A stretch of DNA of 64,000 nucleotides from the NCBI RefSeq assembly GCF_038811545.1, contig NZ_CP133319.1, positions 620,001 through 684,000 of the forward strand. Direction: 5' to 3'. Numbering within the stretch: position 1 is the first letter of the stretch; the number at the start of each line of letters is the position of its first letter. Source of the stretch: Rhodoligotrophos sp. CJ14 (lineage in GTDB: Bacteria > Pseudomonadota > Alphaproteobacteria > Rhizobiales > Im1). The position numbers and the translations under genes are program-made. The notes under the pieces are model-generated. The model was given only the letters and a program-made list of their open reading frames with translations. It had not been told where the DNA came from and searched no databases. Positions 1-9,807 of this stretch are shown here, one piece after another.

Positions 1-97
1 CCTCGTAGGAATCTTCGAGCAGATCCTCCAGGGCGGTGAGGATCTCCGCCTCGTCATCCACAATCAGGACCGTACTCTTGGTGTCTCTTTTGTTCAT
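1..97 (-). CDS. Response regulator receiver protein, N-terminal fragment (runs off left edge)
   Basis: The ATG is at 95-97 on the minus strand and only the first 32 codons are inside the window. They read as a receiver (REC) domain start: a short basic leader, then the hydrophobic strand VLIVDDE that carries the acidic pair for Mg2+ binding, followed by the first helix (EILTALEDLLED). It lies 21 bp downstream of the double-receiver histidine kinase and in the same direction, so it is the last visible gene of the chemosensory operon and a likely phosphorylation target of CheA or that kinase. Its output domain is outside the window, so DNA binding, cyclase or stand-alone function cannot be decided. 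Confidence 0.8.
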   Translation of the reverse strand, partial: MNKRDTKSTVLIVDDEAEILTALEDLLEDSYE

Positions 98-118
98 TTT
101 CTCTGAATGGTTTATGGC

Positions 119-1879
119 TTACGCGGCCGCTCCGGCGGAATGAAACGGAACAGTCAGCGAAAAGCATGCTCCCCCGCCCACTGCGGGACCAACCTCGATG
201 GCGCCATGATGGGCTTGGGCGACCCGGTAGGCGATGGCAAGGCCGAGACCCGTGCCGCTGCCCACTGGCTTTGTGGTGAAGAATGGCTCGAAGATTCGGT
301 CGCGCAGATCAGACGGCACGCCCGGCCCCGTATCCCTGATCTCGATCCGATAGGTGTCCTGATCGCAGGACGTGCTGATGGTGATCGTACCCTTGTCAGG
401 GATCGCATCCGCAGCGTTGCTGACGATGTTCATGACGGCCTGATTGAGGAGCGCAGGCGAACAGGTCAGCATGTCGGGCGCGGCAAAATTGCGCTCGATG
501 CTGATCCGGGTGCCGAATTTCGGTGCCAGCAGGGACAGCACCGTTTCGATCGCCTCCCGCACATTGACAGTCTCGAAGCTGCCCTCCTCCAGGCGCGAGA
601 ACTTGCGCAGGTTGAGCACGAGATCCTGTATGCGCCGAAGCCCTGAGCGCACCGCGTCAAGCCGCTCTCGCGCCTTGGCGGTCTTCGCCAGAAGATCCTC
701 GCGCCCGTGCCCCTCTGTCTTCAATTCCGCTTCGATATCACCGCAGATGCGCTCGATCGTGCTCTGATGGGCAAGGATGAAGGCCAGCGGATTGTTGATC
801 TCATGCGCGATCCCTGCGACCAGCTCACCGAGCGAGGCCATCTTGGCCGCATGCACGAGCTGCGCCTGGGTCTCGCGCAGCTGGCGGTTGGCGCTTTCGA
901 GCTCCTGATTGGCTAGCGCCAAGGCCTCCGCCATGGATGCCTTTTCCTCGGCCGCGAGCTGCTTGGCGCGCGCCCGCTCCAGGGCCAGCTCCTGCTCCCG
1001 CGCCTCCGCCAGGATCCGGCGGTTCTCTTCATCGAGAATGGCCCGGCGCACCAGGCTGCGAATGCGAACCCTCAACACTTCCGGATCCGCGGACTGCGGC
1101 ACCACATCATCTGCCCCCGCGGCAAAGCTCTGCACCACGATTGTACGCATTGCTGCAGGCTCGCCGGTGCCGAGCACGATGATCTGGAAGAGCGGCCCCT
1201 CATCCGCGGCCGCATCGCTGCTGCGGATCACATGCAGCTGCTCGCAGAGCGCGATGCCCGCCTCTGGGTCCTCGAGATTGATGATGATCGCAGCCCACCG
1301 ATTGGGCTGTTCCGAGACGGCGCGCACAGCCGCCTTGTCATCCTGAACGACAGACGTCTTGTAGCTGTCTTGGGTGAGCAGCGCCTGGATCCTCGCACCG
1401 CCTTCCGGATGGTCATCGACCAGCAGGAGCTGAGCCCGCCGGAACAGCGCGCCGAGCGATCGATCATGGCGCGTTTCCGTGCTGCCGGGCGCTTGCCGCA
1501 ACAAGGCCTTGATGCGCAGAAGCAGCAGCTCTTGATCGGCCGATTTCGGCACATAGGCATCCGCCCCGCTCTCGAGCCCATGCCGCTCGAGATCCCGCTC
1601 CCGCGCCTCGGTGAGCATCATGACCGGCACAGTGCGGGTGCTCATGCTGAGCTTGAGCTCCCGGGCGAGCTCATCGCCATTCATGCCCGGCAGATGATAG
1701 TCCGCAATGATCAGATCCGGGATCCTCGTATGCAGCGCGTCCAATGCCTCTTCGGCGGATGCGACCCGCTGCACGCTGCAGCGTTGGGATTCCAGCAGCA
1801 TCTGCATCTGCAGCGCCTGGGTATCGGAGTCCTCAACGAGGAGAATCTGGGCCGATGGCAGCCGATCAGTGCTTCTCAT
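119..1879 (-). CDS. Histidine kinase with two N-terminal receiver domains (REC-pseudoREC-HisKA-HATPase)
   Basis: About 586 residues from the ATG at 1879. REC1 (about 11-128) has the acidic pair (VEDSD), phosphoacceptor Asp60 in [11 protein letters not shown], and the conserved Thr and Lys (MLTEA, VPKSAD). REC2 (about 149-281) keeps the first acidic pair (LLVDDH) but has Asn at about 201 where the phosphoacceptor Asp should be and Gln at about 262 instead of Lys, so it looks inactive. A coiled coil follows (about 283-345), then HisKA with His359 ([13 protein letters not shown]) and a HATPase domain with N box (NIVSNAADA), DTGPG and GTGLGLAI. No membrane segment. The start overlaps the end of cheB; TTG at 1903 or ATG at 1885 are alternatives, but GTGAG sits 7 nt before 1879. 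Confidence 0.9.
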   Translation of the reverse strand: MRSTDRLPSAQILLVEDSDTQALQMQMLLESQRCSVQRVASAEEALDALHTRIPDLIIADYHLPGMNGDELARELKLSMSTRTVPVMMLTEARERDLERHGLESGADAYVPKSADQELLLLRIKALLRQAPGSTETRHDRSLGALFRRAQLLLVDDHPEGGARIQALLTQDSYKTSVVQDDKAAVRAVSEQPNRWAAIIINLEDPEAGIALCEQLHVIRSSDAAADEGPLFQIIVLGTGEPAAMRTIVVQSFAAGADDVVPQSADPEVLRVRIRSLVRRAILDEENRRILAEAREQELALERARAKQLAAEEKASMAEALALANQELESANRQLRETQAQLVHAAKMASLGELVAGIAHEINNPLAFILAHQSTIERICGDIEAELKTEGHGREDLLAKTAKARERLDAVRSGLRRIQDLVLNLRKFSRLEEGSFETVNVREAIETVLSLLAPKFGTRISIERNFAAPDMLTCSPALLNQAVMNIVSNAADAIPDKGTITISTSCDQDTYRIEIRDTGPGVPSDLRDRIFEPFFTTKPVGSGTGLGLAIAYRVAQAHHGAIEVGPAVGGGACFSLTVPFHSAGAAA

Positions 1880-2945
1880 GAGCATACTCACAATAGTGCA
1901 CAAGGCGGGATGCGATCATCGGCAGGGGCAGGCTGACGCATACCGCGCCTTGGCGGACCGCGGCCGCAGGCATGCCATAAACGACAGCGCTGCTCTCATG
2001 CTCGGCGACGGTGAAGCCACCCGCCTTGCGGATCAGCCCCAGCCCTTCCGCACCGTCATCCCCCATGCCGGTGAGCAGAATTCCCATTCCTGCTTCGCCG
2101 AATTGCGCGATCGACCGGAACAGCAGATTGGCTGAGGGCCTCTGCCCTCGATAGGGGGGTGAGCCGACCAGCGCCATCTTGCCGACCTCGTCGACCACGA
2201 GGTGCCGATCCCCCGGTGCGACCCAGACCGTTCCAGGTTCGGCAACAGCGCCATCGACGGCAATGCGGACCTTCATCGGCACCACACCATCGAGCCAGGC
2301 GGCGAACCCCTCCATGAAGGCTGAGCCCATATGCTGAACCAGAAGGAGCGGCTTGGGGAAATCCGCCGGCAGGGCGCCGAGCATCTTGGCAAGTGCCGGC
2401 GGTCCCCCTGTGGAGGCCGCTATGCCAATGATGCTGGGCGTGCCCTTCGGCCTCAAGCAATCACCATCGGCCAGCCTGATGGGCTCGCCCTGGGGCCGCC
2501 GCACATAACCTTCCCGGCGCCGGATCACCGGCACTTGGCTCATGATGTAGAGTTGAGTGCGGATCGTTTCGGCAATGCTGGCGAATTGCCGATGCGCTGG
2601 CCCGACTGGCTTTTCAACGACCGAGAGCGCGCCCGCCCGCAGCGCGTTCATCGAGATCCGCAACGTTGCATCCTCGACCGCGGCCGCGATCACGACGATA
2701 GGCGTCGGCTGTTCGCTCATGATCCGGCGCGTCGCCTCGAGCCCATCCATGCCGGGCAAGCGGATATCCATGGAGATCACATCCGGCTTGACCTCGGCCA
2801 GGCATTCCAATGCCTTTTCCGCAGTATCGATGGCCGCCGCGATGGTGAAACGCGGATCGCTCGAAATGATTTGAACCAGCAATTCCAGGGTGGTGGCGGA
2901 ATCCTCCACGACCATCACCCGGATCGGACCGCGCTTTTCCCTCAT
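1866..2945 (-). CDS. cheB: Chemotaxis response regulator protein-glutamate methylesterase CheB
   Basis: 359 residues, normal CheB length. REC domain (about 8-125) with VVEDSA and phosphoacceptor Asp60 (ISMDIRLPGMDG), a linker, then the methylesterase domain (about 170-355). The catalytic triad is visible: Ser178 in GIAASTGGPPAL, His205 in LVQHMG and Asp296 or Asp297 in LTGMGDDGAEG. It removes methyl groups from (and deamidates) receptor glutamates in the cytoplasm, and CheA phosphorylation of Asp60 would activate it. The ATG overlaps the cheA stop codon by 4 nt (ATGA), indicating translational coupling. It is the WspF equivalent of this operon. Confidence 0.95.
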   Translation of the reverse strand: MREKRGPIRVMVVEDSATTLELLVQIISSDPRFTIAAAIDTAEKALECLAEVKPDVISMDIRLPGMDGLEATRRIMSEQPTPIVVIAAAVEDATLRISMNALRAGALSVVEKPVGPAHRQFASIAETIRTQLYIMSQVPVIRRREGYVRRPQGEPIRLADGDCLRPKGTPSIIGIAASTGGPPALAKMLGALPADFPKPLLLVQHMGSAFMEGFAAWLDGVVPMKVRIAVDGAVAEPGTVWVAPGDRHLVVDEVGKMALVGSPPYRGQRPSANLLFRSIAQFGEAGMGILLTGMGDDGAEGLGLIRKAGGFTVAEHESSAVVYGMPAAAVRQGAVCVSLPLPMIASRLVHYCEYAHEKH

Positions 2946-5272
2946 AGCAGCTGATTGATTGTGGCGAGAAGTTCGCGCTGGTCGAACTTCTGCTTGGTGA
3001 GATAGGCCTCCGCGCCAAGTTCAAGCCCGCGTCTCACATCCTCCGCCCCGGCGCGCGATGTCATGAGGATGACGGGAATGGCCTCGAGCCGTGCATCATT
3101 CTTCATGGCCCGCAGCAGGGCGAGGCCGTCCATGCGGGGCATTTCGATGTCGGCCACCACGAGATCGATGTCGGATTGCTCGCGCAGCACTGCCAGTGCA
3201 TCGATGCCATCGACACTCACCAGCACCCGGAAGCCTTGCGCCTCCAGCAGGTTTTTCTCGAGGGTGCGTGTGGTGATCGAATCATCGACCACGAGAATGG
3301 TGGCCTGCCGGGGCTGCTCTGGTCCGCTCCAGCCATCTACGAGCGACGCCCGCCCCTTGTCCCGTTCGATCCACTGCGCCATGAGCCCCTCGGGCCGCAA
3401 TACGGGAGCGGGAGAGCCATCACTCAACACGGCCGTGCCGGCGATGATCGATGGGTCCGTACCGATGAGCTCAGGCGCGGCAATAACGAAGGGGCCCGCC
3501 TCCTGCAACAGGTCAACAGCCAGCGCATGCTGCCGCCGGCCGGCCTGAAGCAGCACGACATTCACCATGCCACCCTCCGAGGGTAGCATTCCGGGCGTCC
3601 CCCGCATGAGCGACGCCAGAGGCACCAGCGGCACCGGCTCCACCTCCTCGCCCTGTCTCACCTCAACAATCGGCTGGCCTCCTACACTGCCGACATCCTC
3701 GAGCCTCACCCGCATGACGCGCGAAACCGCGGTCGACGGAAGGCCGAACACCATTCCCTCCGCCTCGACGATGAGCAGGTTCTGTCGCGAGGCGGACAGC
3801 GGCACATCAAGGAACGCGACAGTGCCCCACGGGTTCCCCGGCCTCAGCGAGAACGCGCCCCGCAGTCGCTGAATCGCGTCATGAACGACCGACAGGCCAA
3901 TGCCGCGGCCGGCAAGATCGTTCACCTCGGGCGCGGTGGAGAAGCCGGGATGGAGCAAGAGGGACGCAAGCTGCTCCTGGTCCACTCTCCCGAATGCCGC
4001 CGGCGCGATGAGGCCGCGTCGCGCGGCCACTTCCGCAATCCGGGCAAAGTCGAGACCTCGCCCATCATCCAAGACGCGCACATGCAGCTGGTCCGCGGAA
4101 GCCGAAACCTCGAGCGCAATATGCAGCGCCTCGGGCTTGCCCTGCGCGCGCCGAACATCTTGAGGCTCGCCGCCATGGCTGATCGCATTGCGCAACAGAT
4201 GCATGATCGGATCCTTCAGCGCCTGCAGAAGGCTTATATCCGCCTGCAGGTCGAGCCCACTCATGGCGAACTCGACCGGGTAGCGCTCAGCCCTGGCGAT
4301 CTCCCGCACCATACGGGCAAAGCCACCGAACACGGTTTCTGCCGGCACCAGCGCGAGATGCTCAATTCTGTCTCTCAGCCCGGCAGCCGCTTGTCCAACG
4401 GACCAGCTTGCCTGTCTTTGCCTGCGGTTGAGCGATGACAATTGCCGCGAGATCGCACGAAGCTGCGCCTGGAAGGTCTTGCTTCTGTCATCCACGGCTT
4501 GGCTTCTTCTCTCGGCGCGGACCTGTTCCCAGCTGCGCTCGAGCTGCTTGAGCTCCGCCTCGAGACCGCGATAGAGCTGATCGATCCCCTGCCGCGCCTG
4601 CACCGCCAGCGTGAGCTCATAAGAGGCATTCGCGACCTCATCGACCAGTTCCGTCGAGACGGTCAGGAACGCGGCGGCCGCCGAATGCGCCGTCACCGAT
4701 GGCCCAGCCGCAGAGGCTGATGCTTCCGACGGTGTGGTGTCTGGCAGCGTCCCCTTTGTGCCCGTCGCCGGGGTTGCCACCTGTTTTGGCCGCAACTCCG
4801 GCAGCGGCGAGGCTGGCTCAGGAGCTTGAGAGGCCAGCGCACTCGGCTCGCCCTTCTCCTCACCCGTCATGTCCGGCTGCGCGGATGGCTCACCCTCACT
4901 GGCCGCGACCTGATCCAAAAGATCGATCGCATCCTGAAGGTGCGGCTCCGGCCTGCCCTGCACGGCGGCGGCAACCGCGCCCTCGATCGCATCGAGCGCC
5001 ACCGAGAGCGCATTGTTCAGCTCGTTCGTAAGCAGGCCCGGCGCTTCAACCACTTGCGTAAGAACGGTCTCGAGCCTGTCGGCAAGCCGCTCCACCTCCG
5101 TCAAGTCGACCGCCCGCGCAGCCCCCTTGAGCGTATGCGCCCTCCTGAACACGTCATAAAGATCAACCTCATCCCCGGCAGCGGCCGCCGAGAGCACCGA
5201 TCGCATCGATTGGAGATGCTCCCTGTGCTCAACATCGAACACCGCGAGAAGCTGTTGACGGATATCTGTCAC
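2942..5272 (-). CDS. cheA: CheA-type hybrid histidine kinase with C-terminal receiver (WspE/FrzE-like)
   Basis: 776 residues from a GTG codon. Order: Hpt domain with phosphorylatable His46 (FRRAHTLKGAARA), a Pro/Ala-rich linker (about 140-200), a dimerisation region, the HATPase domain with N box LLRNAISHGGE and G boxes (DDGRGLDF, GRGIGLSVV), a CheW-like regulatory domain (about 500-640), and a C-terminal REC domain (about 659-776) with VVDDS, phosphoacceptor Asp708 (VVADIEMPRMDG), MTS and Lys (LTKQK). The CheA-REC fusion is typical of alternative-function systems such as Wsp and Frz rather than flagellar CheA. It autophosphorylates at the Hpt His and passes phosphate to CheB, its own REC and probably the downstream regulator. 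Confidence 0.95.
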   Translation of the reverse strand: MTDIRQQLLAVFDVEHREHLQSMRSVLSAAAAGDEVDLYDVFRRAHTLKGAARAVDLTEVERLADRLETVLTQVVEAPGLLTNELNNALSVALDAIEGAVAAAVQGRPEPHLQDAIDLLDQVAASEGEPSAQPDMTGEEKGEPSALASQAPEPASPLPELRPKQVATPATGTKGTLPDTTPSEASASAAGPSVTAHSAAAAFLTVSTELVDEVANASYELTLAVQARQGIDQLYRGLEAELKQLERSWEQVRAERRSQAVDDRSKTFQAQLRAISRQLSSLNRRQRQASWSVGQAAAGLRDRIEHLALVPAETVFGGFARMVREIARAERYPVEFAMSGLDLQADISLLQALKDPIMHLLRNAISHGGEPQDVRRAQGKPEALHIALEVSASADQLHVRVLDDGRGLDFARIAEVAARRGLIAPAAFGRVDQEQLASLLLHPGFSTAPEVNDLAGRGIGLSVVHDAIQRLRGAFSLRPGNPWGTVAFLDVPLSASRQNLLIVEAEGMVFGLPSTAVSRVMRVRLEDVGSVGGQPIVEVRQGEEVEPVPLVPLASLMRGTPGMLPSEGGMVNVVLLQAGRRQHALAVDLLQEAGPFVIAAPELIGTDPSIIAGTAVLSDGSPAPVLRPEGLMAQWIERDKGRASLVDGWSGPEQPRQATILVVDDSITTRTLEKNLLEAQGFRVLVSVDGIDALAVLREQSDIDLVVADIEMPRMDGLALLRAMKNDARLEAIPVILMTSRAGAEDVRRGLELGAEAYLTKQKFDQRELLATINQLL

Positions 5273-5312
5273 GGCCAGGTGTCTCTGCGCAAACGAGCGA
5301 ACCTCAGAACAA

Positions 5313-6983
5313 TCACAGGCGGTATCGCTCGGTCAGGCTGACGAGCTGCTGCGACAAGGTCGCGAGATTGCCGGCGGCCTGATCGAGTTGCCGGGTGCTC
5401 TGGGAGGTCTGTTGGCTTGCCTCGCGTATATTCTGCAGCGCGCCCATGACTTGCTCAATGCCAAGCTGCTGCTGATTGGTCGAGGCGACGATCTGCTGAA
5501 AGGTATGGACGCTTTCTTGAATGCTGCCGGTCATCTCCTCGATCGTTTGCTGGGCTGTGTCCGCCTGATCCTTCCCCGCAACCACCCGCTTGACCGCTTC
5601 CTCCGTCAGCATCACTGACGAATTGATGCCGCGCTGAATATCGCCGAGGATTGAACGGACCTGGCCGGTCGCATCCTTCGCCTGATCGGCCAGCATCTTC
5701 ATCTCTGAGGCGACGACCGCAAAGCTCCGCCCCGCCTCGCCGGCAGCCGCCGCCTCGATCGCCGCATTGAGCGCGAGCAGATGAGAGCGCTCGGAAATGT
5801 CGTTCACCGTGGCGATGATCTCGCCAATGGCCTGCGTCTTTTCGCTCAAAGCGACGATATTCTCGGCCACCGCCTCGGCCTGTTCGCGAATGGCATCCAT
5901 GGCGCGCGAGGCATCTTCAACCGCTTTGAGGCCGGCCCCGCTGTTCTGGGCGGTCGTTTGCGCGTTGGCGATCACCTCCTGAGCCCGCTTGCTGATCTGA
6001 ACACCGGCATGGGTGATCTCATCGACCGTTGCCGCCGTCTCCTGTACAGCCGCGAGCTGCTCCGCAACGCTCGCTGCTTGCTGCTGGGTTGAGGCACGGA
6101 TCTCCTCTGCGGCCGCATTGAGATTTGTGGTGGTCTCGCGGTTCTGGTGGGTGATATCGCGTAAGCCTCGCACCATGTCGTTCAAGGCAGCCGCCAGATG
6201 CCCGAGCTCATCGCGCCCCGCCTCTGCCCTCACCCCAAGGTCGCCTTTGCCGACGCGATCGGCGAACTGCATGAACGAGCCCAACGGTGTCACGATGGAT
6301 TGCCGCAGGAGATAGCTGATCAGAGCGGCAAGCAGCACCGTCAGAATCATGGCGAGAATGATCGACTGCCGGCTCGAGTCGTACACCGTGCTTGACCGCT
6401 GCCGGCCAGCCTGGACCAATGCTTCGAGAATGCCGCGCGCATCCGTGAAGATCCGCAGGAACTCGGCACGTTGGGCGCGGATCTGGCTTTGGCTGGCCAG
6501 TGCTCGCGTCTGATCATTGGCCCCGATAGCGGCAAATTGGGTCTCGGTCTCATTTCTCAGCTGCGCCAGCCGCTCAGCCCCTTGCTCGAGGAGTTGCGCA
6601 AGCTTGGTCCAGGCCTCCTGTCGCTCGGGATCCACCGCCTGATCGCGATACTGCATGACCGATGAGAGTGCTTCGGAAAGAACGCCTTCTGTCACGGCCG
6701 CTTGCCGCCGCCAGGCGAGGATGGGATCTTCGCCTTCCGCGCGCTGCCCAAGCTGCCGTATGAGGAATGTCGTCAGCGCATCTTCTTGTGCGGCGCCCAG
6801 GGATCGCTCCTCCCCGAGAATGCGGTCGAAGATCTGGATAGTCGCGAAATCTCGTGTGACGATCAGATCCGTTGCATCGCGCACCGCACCGAACTGGGCG
6901 AGGGTGTAGATGACCAGTCCGATCAGCACCGCGATGATGACGGCAAAGCCGAGCAGAATTCTGTTTCCGATTGACAGGCCCAC
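5313..6983 (-). CDS. Methyl-accepting chemotaxis protein (transmembrane sensor of the Wsp-like operon)
   Basis: 556 residues from a GTG start, 2 nt after the upstream cheW stop. One membrane segment near residues 9-30 ([19 protein letters not shown]), a periplasmic sensor region of about 175 residues rich in Gln, Glu and Arg (four-helix bundle type), a second membrane segment around 208-230 ([17 protein letters not shown]), a HAMP domain, then a cytoplasmic coiled-coil signalling domain. The hairpin tip is recognisable ([17 protein letters not shown], then [17 protein letters not shown]). It is the only receptor in the operon and plays the WspA role. The bound signal is not evident from the sequence. 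Confidence 0.95.
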   Translation of the reverse strand: MGLSIGNRILLGFAVIIAVLIGLVIYTLAQFGAVRDATDLIVTRDFATIQIFDRILGEERSLGAAQEDALTTFLIRQLGQRAEGEDPILAWRRQAAVTEGVLSEALSSVMQYRDQAVDPERQEAWTKLAQLLEQGAERLAQLRNETETQFAAIGANDQTRALASQSQIRAQRAEFLRIFTDARGILEALVQAGRQRSSTVYDSSRQSIILAMILTVLLAALISYLLRQSIVTPLGSFMQFADRVGKGDLGVRAEAGRDELGHLAAALNDMVRGLRDITHQNRETTTNLNAAAEEIRASTQQQAASVAEQLAAVQETAATVDEITHAGVQISKRAQEVIANAQTTAQNSGAGLKAVEDASRAMDAIREQAEAVAENIVALSEKTQAIGEIIATVNDISERSHLLALNAAIEAAAAGEAGRSFAVVASEMKMLADQAKDATGQVRSILGDIQRGINSSVMLTEEAVKRVVAGKDQADTAQQTIEEMTGSIQESVHTFQQIVASTNQQQLGIEQVMGALQNIREASQQTSQSTRQLDQAAGNLATLSQQLVSLTERYRL

Positions 6984-6985
6984 GG

Positions 6986-7630
6986 TTACGCGGCTCCACT
7001 TGGCGAGGTTGATGACAGAAGCGGCTGTAGCAGAGTGTCGAGCTCGAGCAGCGCTATGCCTTGCTCGGCACTATCCGAGGAAGCGGCGATATACCCGATG
7101 ATGCCGCGCCCCTTGATGCCAGATGCACCATCCGAGACGTCAGCTTCTCGGGCAATTTGCGTGGCCTCCTCGGCAAAGTCGACCAGAAGGGCTATTCTTG
7201 GTGATCGGCGCCTCAAGAGCACCAGCATCCTCTCGTCCTGATCGCGCGGGTTGACGGGCGTCAGACCAAGGATGCGGGCGAGATCGATCACGTTATAAAT
7301 CTCCGCCCCCGCAGCGATGATGCCGAGCATTTCCGGATAGCGGCTCGGGATCGGGCTCACCGGCTGGTTCGGGAGCACAGCTTCGACCCCACTCAAGGGA
7401 AGGCCGACCCGCTCCCCGCCGATCCTGCAGACGAGGAGCATGTTCTCCTCATCCGCGCGGCTGCCAAGGAGTTTCGTGCCACGTGCGGCAAGCAGCCGGG
7501 TGCGCTCATCCAGCAGGCGCTCGATGCGGCGCGCGCTATTGTCCCTGGCCTCCCGAAGGGTACCGATGATCTCGCGGCGCAATCGCCGCCGCATCGCTCC
7601 GGGCGATGATGCTTCCGTGTCCTCGCTCAT
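6986..7630 (-). CDS. cheW: CheW-like coupling protein (second in operon)
   Basis: 214 residues. A basic N-terminal region of about 65 residues, rich in Arg and Glu and probably helical, precedes a CheW domain (about 66-205) with the usual pattern: [23 protein letters not shown], a central [23 protein letters not shown] segment split by short gaps, and a C-terminal GIIGYIAA strand. It would tether CheA to the receptor arrays and corresponds to WspD. The start overlaps the cheR stop by 4 nt and the stop is 2 nt before the receptor gene, so all are co-translated. The N-terminal extension is longer than in classical CheW (about 160 residues). Confidence 0.88.
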   Translation of the reverse strand: MSEDTEASSPGAMRRRLRREIIGTLREARDNSARRIERLLDERTRLLAARGTKLLGSRADEENMLLVCRIGGERVGLPLSGVEAVLPNQPVSPIPSRYPEMLGIIAAGAEIYNVIDLARILGLTPVNPRDQDERMLVLLRRRSPRIALLVDFAEEATQIAREADVSDGASGIKGRGIIGYIAASSDSAEQGIALLELDTLLQPLLSSTSPSGAA

Positions 7631-9105
7631 CGGGTCACACTACGGTTGCGGCTGGAAGGCTCCAGGTGGAGCATGGCCGCAGCGCTCAATTCGGCCGCGG
7701 ACAGCCCACCTCCCTCTGGAATGGTCTCGTCATCGCCAAGCTTGCGCGCGATCTCGATCGCATTCTGCAGGTGACGCACCCCCGCGGCCCGGTTGCCTTT
7801 GCGCACCAGCAGCACGCCGAGCTGGTAATGCGCCATGGCGAATTGCCGATCAAGATAGAGCGCCTTGCGAAACGCAGCCTCTGCTTCCCCGTCTTGCGCC
7901 ATCGCCTGCGCGATCACCCCATCATAGTAGTGGATCACCGGATGGACGGGATCGCCGGCCAGCGCTTCCCGGCAAAGCGATCGCGCTTGTGCGAGATCAC
8001 CGCGCCCGGCCAGCGTCCTGATCTGTTCGAGATGATCCGTGATCTCATGCTGTACTGGGCTCTGCGGGGCGACAGCCAAAGCTTGAGGAGAGGGTATTGG
8101 TCTAGGCTTTCGGCTCGCGCTTGGCTTGGGCTTTGCCGCCTTGACCTTGCGTTGCGCAAGACCAACGGTCTTGGTCCCGGTTTGAGGCCGAGCCGGAGGC
8201 GCCGGCAGCGGGCTGTCGATCTCCAACGCCTGCGCCATTCGCCGATAGCTCGCAGTGCCCGGCAGGGGCACATAGCGCATCTCCCCGGCAAGGACCGGCC
8301 CGGGATCGGCTGTCCCCGCGAGCAGCCAGCCATTGAGGGTGAGCCGTGCGCCAAGTTCGCTCATCACCCGGATCGCATCCTCCATGCGGAAATAGATCAG
8401 CACATTGCGACACAGGATCAGGTCGAAATCGCTGAACTGCAGAGGTGAGCTGTGGTCGAGAAGCGACAGCAGATTATGCTGTTGGAACAGCACCATGCCG
8501 CGATATTCGGGCTTCAGCAGCACACGATCGCCCTGCGGCTCCTTGATGAAGTAGCGCAAACGCTGCTCCGGCGAGAGCGCCCGTAACGACCAGTTGCCGT
8601 AAATCCCCGCGCGAGCCGTCTCGAGGAAGGCTTCATTGATGTCCGTGCCGATGATCCGGATCGACCAATTCTCAGTCTCGGCCCCCAAGAGTTCGCGCAG
8701 CACGATCGCGACCGAATAGGGCTCGGCTCCCGTCGCGCAGCCCGCACTCCAGATCCGGATCCGCCGGCCATCCCGGTTACGCCGGATAATCTCGGGGAGG
8801 ATTGTTTGGCGCAGCGCATTGAACTGCTCCGCATAGCGGAAGAAGAACGTTTCCCCGATCGTGATCTCGGACTCGAGTGCCTGCCATTCCGCCGCTCCGA
8901 GATCGCGGTCCTGATGATCGAGCAGCCTGAGATAGTCCGCACAGCTCTGCCGGCCTGTTGCCGACAGGCGCCGTCTGATCCGCTCCCACAGCGCGGGGTC
9001 CTTGTCATCGTAATAGGCATGGCCCGTGCGCGAGATGATGCGCTGCTTGAGCATCTGAAAGGCGGGATCATGAGCGGGCACGCTTGCGGATAGGGACGGC
9101 GTCAC
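7627..9105 (-). CDS. cheR: CheR-type protein-glutamate methyltransferase with C-terminal TPR repeats (WspC-like)
   Basis: 492 residues from a GTG codon that overlaps the upstream cheW stop by 4 nt. N-terminal CheR helical domain (about 15-90, including ETFFFRYAEQF), SAM-binding methyltransferase domain (about 100-280) with SAGCATGAEPYSVAI and LILCRNVLIYF, a Pro/Lys-rich linker (about 300-345), then TPR-like helices (about 365-470: PVIHYYDGVIAQAMAQDG, FRKALYLDRQFAMAHYQLG, LQNAIEIARKL). It methylates receptor glutamates with S-adenosylmethionine. The TPR extension is characteristic of WspC/FrzF-type CheR proteins and supports the assignment to an alternative-function chemosensory system. Confidence 0.95.
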   Translation of the reverse strand: MTPSLSASVPAHDPAFQMLKQRIISRTGHAYYDDKDPALWERIRRRLSATGRQSCADYLRLLDHQDRDLGAAEWQALESEITIGETFFFRYAEQFNALRQTILPEIIRRNRDGRRIRIWSAGCATGAEPYSVAIVLRELLGAETENWSIRIIGTDINEAFLETARAGIYGNWSLRALSPEQRLRYFIKEPQGDRVLLKPEYRGMVLFQQHNLLSLLDHSSPLQFSDFDLILCRNVLIYFRMEDAIRVMSELGARLTLNGWLLAGTADPGPVLAGEMRYVPLPGTASYRRMAQALEIDSPLPAPPARPQTGTKTVGLAQRKVKAAKPKPSASRKPRPIPSPQALAVAPQSPVQHEITDHLEQIRTLAGRGDLAQARSLCREALAGDPVHPVIHYYDGVIAQAMAQDGEAEAAFRKALYLDRQFAMAHYQLGVLLVRKGNRAAGVRHLQNAIEIARKLGDDETIPEGGGLSAAELSAAAMLHLEPSSRNRSVTR

Positions 9106-9659
9106 GCGGTCTCCTCCCAGGCTTTGAGCCGCGCCCGCGCGCGCTCGGCGAGCTCAGCCAGCGCCATCCGTTCCTCCGCGAGCAGGAGGCGCTGACCATC
9201 GAGGAGATGAATGCGTTCACCCGCGATCTCTACCCCCGCAACAACGCATCCATTGAGGCTGGCCTGCGCCTCCACCGACAGCAGACTGTCATGTGGTACC
9301 TGCGTCAGATCGGTCACCCGGTCGACCAGCAGCGCAACCTTCTGCCGTCCTGCCCCTGCAAGCAGGATCATGTGGTGATAGAGATAGGCCTCCGGATCAT
9401 CATCACTCGCCCCATCCTCGCCCTTTATGGCCTCCTCTGCGTCATTCCCGAGCAAGAAGAGCTGCTCGGCATCGAGCACCGGCACCGCATCGCCGCCGAA
9501 ATTGAAGAACCCTTTGATGACCGACGGCAGCCCCGGCCAGCGCCACAGGCGCGGCATGGGCAGAATCTCGCGGATGTCGGCCCGCCGCAAAGCACAGCCG
9601 AGGCTGCCCGTCCGGAAGACCACGAGATCTATCGTGCCGTCCTGCACAGCCGCTCCCAT
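9102..9659 (-). CDS. cheW: CheW-like coupling protein (first gene of operon)
   Basis: 185 residues, a single CheW domain. The pattern IDLVVFRTGSLGCALRRADI followed by EILPMPRL, SVIKGFFNFGGDAVPVLDAE and a C-terminal MILLAGAGRQKVALLVDRVTD-like strand pair is typical. It is the promoter-proximal gene of the minus-strand operon and corresponds to WspB. The ATG at 9659 is preceded by GGGGGTG. The 148 bp between this start and the divergent peptidase gene at 9808 should hold the operon promoter; no certain -35/-10 pair was identified. Confidence 0.88.
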   Translation of the reverse strand: MGAAVQDGTIDLVVFRTGSLGCALRRADIREILPMPRLWRWPGLPSVIKGFFNFGGDAVPVLDAEQLFLLGNDAEEAIKGEDGASDDDPEAYLYHHMILLAGAGRQKVALLVDRVTDLTQVPHDSLLSVEAQASLNGCVVAGVEIAGERIHLLDGQRLLLAEERMALAELAERARARLKAWEETA

Positions 9660-9807
9660 TCAGCACCCCCAACCGATCGGTACAATGAATAAAGCTGGGG
9701 CGCAACGCACGCGATGCAAACCGATTAACAGCACCTATGCTTGACCCGGTGAGCGGAGAAGGCGATTCTCATGAACCCATCTGTCATGCGTACCCGGACC
9801 CGCCCTC

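Noticed and set aside
119-9659. Flagellar chemotaxis operon
   Set aside because: There is no cheY alone, no cheD or fli/mot gene; the TPR-CheR and CheA-REC fusions point to an alternative-function system.
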